Source of the DNA: Tetragonia tetragonoides | Lineage: Eukaryota; Streptophyta; Magnoliopsida; Caryophyllales; Aizoaceae | Reading direction: 5' to 3' | DNA: 64,000 bases | NCBI GenBank assembly: GCA_038025085.1 | Contig: CM076149.1 | Location: forward strand, 31,623,501 to 31,687,500 | Shown here: piece after piece, positions 60,145-64,000 of the stretch | How the letters are laid out: every line of letters begins with the position of its first letter | How positions within the stretch are numbered: the first letter of the stretch is position 1 | Made by a program: the position numbers and the translations under genes | Notes under the pieces: model-generated | Database searches by the model: none | What the model saw: only the letters and a program-made list of their open reading frames with translations | Told to the model about the DNA's origin: nothing

Positions 60145-60680
60145 AACTAGCACGGGTTAGTGCTAGTTAAGTATATTGATGTTTGAGCATGGGTTAGTAC
60201 TAATTAACTATAATGACTTTGAGTACGGATTAGTGCAATATGTATATAATTGTTTGAGCACGGGTTAGTGCTACTTGAACAGTTGGGTGTAAGAACGGTT
60301 AGTACTAGCACGGGTTAGTGGTTGCTAAACTATACTTGTTGAACTTGATAATGGTTGTGTTTGCTTGAGAACGACTGTAGTTGACTTTAACTTGTTAATC
60401 TGATAATTAAGATACTAATCATTTAAAGTGAAAGATCACAAATGCAAGTGGATGAAGCTTCTGGCGGGTTAGTCGGAGGTGTAGAACATGGAGTTGACCA
60501 GAGTTTGTTCCTAGTGGATCCGGAGATGGTTATGGTTTCGTGGGTTAGCGAAACCTGACACGTGGGTTAGCGTGTCTTCGATGGACCCTAGGGAGATGCG
60601 CACTCAAGAAAGGTCACGCGAACGTATAGACCTTGGGTTAGAGGTCTTCGCTTAGTAGTCGGTACAATTCTCGGATTAGT
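60145..60680 (+). repeat. Array of GGGTTAG-loop hairpins
   Basis: GGGTTAG or GGATTAG occurs about eleven times. Clear hairpins are AACTAGCAC/GTGCTAGTT around loop GGGTTA (60145-60168), GGTTTCG/CGAAACC (60534-60555), GACACG/CGTGTC (60557-60576) and AGACCT/AGGTCT (60628-60647). The last three have loop TGGGTTAG. Stems differ in sequence while the loop stays constant. Copies in the first half lie about 35 bp apart and form weaker stems. Confidence 0.85.
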
Positions 60681-61620
60681 GATGAGACTACGCAGTTCTC
60701 TCCCTTACTAATTAAGAATATAAATAAGCCACGAGTAATGTATCAAATAAATAATTATCGGTTTAGAAATATTCCATACTGGAAAACTTGAATGGATGTT
60801 CCGATGATCTATTAGTATGAATCTGGAAAGTGACTTGGTTATTGTTAGCTTGATGAGACTTCGAGATTATTGTATTACGACGAAAGTGTGTGATTGTTTG
60901 ATTAGTGGTGTTATTTGAGATATTAAGTATGTATTACTCTATCACAATATTCTTTGGGTGTGTCTTGATAATTTTACATGTATGTCTTGAATGTTATACT
61001 TATTATTGTTATCGAAATATGATTAATCATTATGACTTACGTATATATACATGATATAAATAATTTATGATATTATGTCACTTATTATCAATCACTTGTG
61101 CTTCCCCATCGTTGAAGGTAAGTCTAAAAATGGATAACCGATGTCCTAAGTGTTACGTGTGAAAAAGATTGCCTAATAAAATGTTTTTATGGGGTAGAGT
61201 GGATTTATTTAGCTCTGGCTAATTTTCTTTTATTGGTTTTTCTTTCTTTTTTCTGCCTGCGATGTCTGGTAGTTTGAGGAGCATACTATTAGCAGGTTGA
61301 TCATAGTTGGAGTTGGGACCGATTAGAAGTGGAAAGGGCGTTTTTGAAGCGATGAAGTTAGTCGGATATATTGTGTAGATGAACATCGACTTATTACTAG
61401 CTAAAGTTTTAATTCGTTAGTAAATAGACAATTCTATCTTTGTAGCTCGCTATTAAAATATCAGATATATAAGAATATCATTCAGTAAATTGAGTTTTTG
61501 TTTTAACCTTGCAGCTATTCTCGGAATAGTTGCGGCGGCAATGTCCCAGAATTAGGTTTTCGCTTCCGCATTAGTATTTGCTTAGCAGTTAATAAGCAGT
61601 CTGAAATTCTGGGGCGTTAC

Positions 61621-61778
61621 TATATCTAAGTTTCCTTTAGTTCGATTATGCCATCTATATTCAGAGTGGACGGCTGAAGGTTGGGCATTATCAACACTAT
61701 TGGTATCTGATTTGGTTGGGTTACTAATGGCATTTTCAGCAAGGTTAGGACTTTAGGAGCAGCGGCATCAAACGACAT
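61621..61778 (-). pseudogene. N-terminus of the split LINE ORF1
   Basis: The minus-strand frame starts at the ATG at 61776-61778 (MSFDAAAPKVLTL, then a frameshift, then SNPTKSDTNSVDNAQ and HNRTKGNLDI). It continues in phase at 58149 with TSNPAHSTFSDTVRFEMEI once the 58150-61620 element is removed. Confidence 0.75.
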
Positions 61779-61859
61779 AATCAAAGGTTGACATAAACTG
61801 AAGCTAGCAAGAACTTTGCTATGCAATAATATTGTAGGATGGTTTGTCATAAACCCAAA

Positions 61860-62261
61860 AACTCCATATAAATAGCACTCTAGACCTGTTGAACAAAAGA
61901 ACCAGCAAGTACAGTAAGCTATACCCAACGTGTCAATTGATTTCCTAATAGAATCCTCTGACAAGATTATAAGCATGCAGAATTGTAACCCAGATTGTGT
62001 GAGAGCATGACGATTCTGATGTGTCTTAACATTTCTGATTAAATTGCACCCGGATGTAAGTTGTAAACTTGTAACAAACAATTTTAAATCTTTTAGTTTT
62101 GTTTTGAATCGATTTCGAATCCATGATTTTTCATTTATAATTGAAGCATAAAAAGTCCTTAAAGAATAACTAAATAGTAAAATTATATTAGGATGTTAAC
62201 ATTGCTAAACATTTTACTATAAGTGAACTTTTCACTCGGATACTTTCCCGCCCAAAACTTC
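61860..62261 (-). mobile_element. Copia LTR, downstream part
   Basis: This continues the LTR found at 63579-63753 once the hAT-like element is removed; CCCACAGC is present at both junctions. A TATTTATATGGAG promoter-like motif lies at about 61868-61880 on the minus strand. The far LTR end is not defined. Confidence 0.4.
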
Positions 62262-62269
62262 CCCACAGC

Positions 62270-63570
62270 TAAGGTTGTTCAAAAGAATCCGTATCCGAGC
62301 ATCCGATCCGAAAATCCGAATATCCGATCCGAAAATATCCGAAAAAGCGAATATCCGAAATTTCGGATGCCCAAAAAGCGGATATCCGAATTTTCGGTTA
62401 CGGGTTCGGATATCAACTTTCAGCTATTGTATTGTTTTTTAGGTACATCAAAGCGCCGATGACACTTAAGTATGGTATGTTGGGATCAAGAACATATTCT
62501 TCTTCTTCCCTTGGTCGAAAGGAATCATCTTGTGGTTTCAAGGATAGCACTACCATTGGTGAATTCATCGGGTGCGTCTTATCCATATAAATTATTTTCA
62601 AGATTCTCGCAATGTAGTTGGACTAGTGGACAAAAGTTTTTTCCTTCATGTGTCAATCTTCAAGTCAGGACAATACTTGCTTCTTTCTACATTCTTCATT
62701 TCGAAATTCTTTCATCAAATACTGGGTTGTGTGCTCGAGTTCATGGCGAGTTCCGATGATGTTCAAGTCATTATTAACTTATAGACTACTATGATTGCAA
62801 GTCCGGTGTTGGTTCTTTTGATGAATACACAAGGGAAAATATGATCACTTTTATAACCTTCCGTAAGGAGGTAGTCACTGAGACGGTTATACCTAAAGAT
62901 GGCTTCGAGCCGTGTTAGCCTGAAGCACGACCCTGCCCGGCACGAGTTTTGCCCGAAGCACGCCCTGGTCCGGCACCGACCAGAGGTGAGCCCGGCCCAA
63001 GCACGACTCAGGCGGGCTTGGGTCTCGGGTCGTGTTCGTGCCTGGATTTCATGAAAAACCTGTGATTTAGCCGCCCGACTGGATGGCGGCACGACATGGA
63101 AGCTAGTTTCGTGCCAAATCTGGCACGACCCAGCACGACGGCAGCATGAAGGCACAACAAATGAGCCATGTGTCAATCATCTAGAGGAGGAGGCACGTGT
63201 TCGTGCAATGCCCGACCCGACTCCAAAAAATCGTATTTTCGGATACTTTTCAGATATTTCGGATACGGATATCCGAAATATCCGAAACTATCCGAAAAAT
63301 ATTCATTTTTTTTGGATTTTATGGATAAATTTCGGATACATTCGGATTCGGATATCCGAAATATCCAAAAATATCCGAAATATCCGAAAAATAACCAATT
63401 TAAAGTCAATTAAAATAGAAAAAATTTAAGTTTTTCCGATATCAGATATCCGAGTATCCAAATTCGAAAATTCGGATATCCGAAAATCGGATATTCGAAA
63501 TTTCGGATACGGGTTCGGATATCAAAATTCACTATCCGAAATTTCGGATATCCGATTTTGAACAACCCTA
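62270..63570. mobile_element. hAT-like MITE with filler insertion
   Basis: The 8-bp duplication CCCACAGC flanks it (62262-62269 and 63571-63578). The termini are TAAGGTTGTTCAAAA and, read backwards, TAGGGTTGTTCAAAA. Both arms (62270-62420 and 63220-63570) are arrays of CGGATATCCGAA words, as in the 406-bp relative at 15454. Between the arms is about 800 bp of foreign DNA: a copia fragment (62413-62895) and a GCACGACCC-rich tract (62895-63215). Confidence 0.85.
62413..62895 (-). pseudogene. Copia reverse transcriptase/RNase H fragment
   Basis: Minus-strand pieces in order: LSDYLLTEGYKSDHIFPCVF then IKRTNTGLAIIVVY (62870-62765), IIGTRHELEHTTQYLMKEF (about 62760-62700), and SFRPREEEEYVLDPNIPYLS then VIGALMYLKNN (62530-62420). 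The order matches the end of a Ty1/copia RT running into RNase H. Several frameshifts and stops. No LTR is attached. Confidence 0.8.
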
Positions 63571-63578
63571 CCCACAGC

Positions 63579-64000
63579 CATAATATGTTTTATCTAAACT
63601 TTCAGTAATATATTATAATACTTCCTTTTTACGGTAATTTCTTATTGTTTACGGTTCATACACATTATCTTGTGAAAAACCTTGTCAGGAAAAACCCAAT
63701 CAGATAAAACCTGATCGAAGGGAAAAAGAGTGTAATGTTGTGATGCATATAATGCTCCCCCTGATTTTTAACATAAGTTACAACGTCGGCGCGTTCCAAT
63801 CATGTGTACGAGTTGTTCAAACTTCTTAAGTGACAGTGACTTTGTGAATAAATCTGCAAGGTTTTCACATGACTTGACTTGAGTGACACTTATCGTTCCT
63901 TCTTTCTCTAGATCATGGGTGGAGAAGAACTTTGGGTCTATATGTTTCATTCGACCCCCTTTAATATAGTCTTCCTTGATTTGAGCAATGCATGCAACAT
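63579..64000 (-). mobile_element. Ty1/copia element: polyprotein end, PPT and start of 3' LTR
   Basis: On the minus strand the RNase H C-terminus reads MKHIDPKFFSTHDLEKEG, then CENLADLFTKSLSLKKFEQL (63950-63800), and stops near 63770. A purine tract ATCAGGGGGAGC (63765-63754) follows. The 3' LTR then begins, with the widely shared copia motif TTACACTCTTTTTCCC and GGGTTTTTCCTGACAAGG. The rest of the element lies right of the window. The LTR is cut by the hAT-like element at 62270-63570. Confidence 0.85.

Larger units (their letters stand above)
58150..61620. mobile_element. 3.47-kb TIR element with hairpin array, unknown family
   Basis: The left end is GTAATAACCCGAAATTT and the right end read backwards is GTAACGCCCCAGAATTTCAG. 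Flanks are GATATCT (58143-58149) and TATATCT (61621-61627), a 7-bp duplication with one mismatch. It splits LINE ORF1, and the ORF reads through once it is removed. I find no transposase or other protein. Inside are a TATA-like and leader-like region (58518-58600, with a (CAT)n tract), long AT-rich sequence and, at 60145-60680, an array of hairpins with GGGTTAG loops. The superfamily is not assigned; Mutator-like or an undescribed nonautonomous type are options. Confidence 0.7.

Noticed and set aside
60145..60680. GGGTTAG copies as an interstitial telomere repeat
   Set aside because: The copies are spaced 20-150 bp apart and embedded in different stems, not in tandem; the plant telomere unit is TTTAGGG.
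60145..60680. CRISPR-like repeat-spacer array
   Set aside because: The conserved core is only 7 bp, spacing is irregular, and this is a plant nuclear sequence.

Overview
This is nuclear DNA from a flowering plant, probably a eudicot of the order Caryophyllales. It is AT-rich and intron-rich, and it is packed with LINEs, hAT MITEs, Stowaway MITEs, a TRIM and copia remnants. The Caryophyllales guess rests on a knottin-type cysteine-rich peptide gene of the kind known from Mirabilis, Phytolacca and Amaranthus; it is an inference.

Two genes look intact, both on the minus strand. (1) An EID1-like F-box gene: one 248-aa coding exon (10522-11268), a 2.6-kb intron in the 5' UTR and a CT-rich leader exon ending at 13896. 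(2) A WDR48/UAF1-type WD40 gene (34846-53350): 17 coding exons that join in frame to a 765-aa product, plus a leader exon near 54866-55150. Its introns hold most of the mobile DNA between 35 and 55 kb: a TRIM with near-identical LTRs, many LINE 3' ends in both orientations, SINEs, a Stowaway MITE and an inverted-repeat MITE. A small knottin-like gene (22107-23302) has a TATA box, a signal-peptide exon and a cysteine-rich exon, but a CTTGG repeat puts its first ATG out of frame. A second, damaged copy lies at 33120-33262 in a duplicated block.

Layout: 0-3.5 kb, decayed Ulp1-protease-type gene; 3.8-4.9 kb, 165-bp tandem repeat split by a hAT MITE; 5.2-6.3 kb, LINE start and an unrecognised ORF; 7.3-8.2 kb, long-TIR element; 9.6-14.3 kb, F-box gene with LINE tails; 14.5-18.9 kb, minisatellite and low-complexity transposon cluster; 21.4-33.4 kb, knottin duplication filled with a Harbinger-like element carrying an RTE LINE, a MULE-like element, an L1 LINE and a 1.4-kb tandem duplication; 34-55 kb, WDR48 gene; 55.2-61.8 kb, L1-type LINE split by a 3.47-kb TIR element; 61.9-64 kb, copia LTR and polyprotein end split by a hAT-like element.

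The most unusual structure is inside the 3.47-kb element (58150-61620). A roughly 530-bp stretch repeats GGGTTAG about eleven times, and several copies sit in the loop of short hairpins whose stems differ in sequence. I know of no described family with this design.
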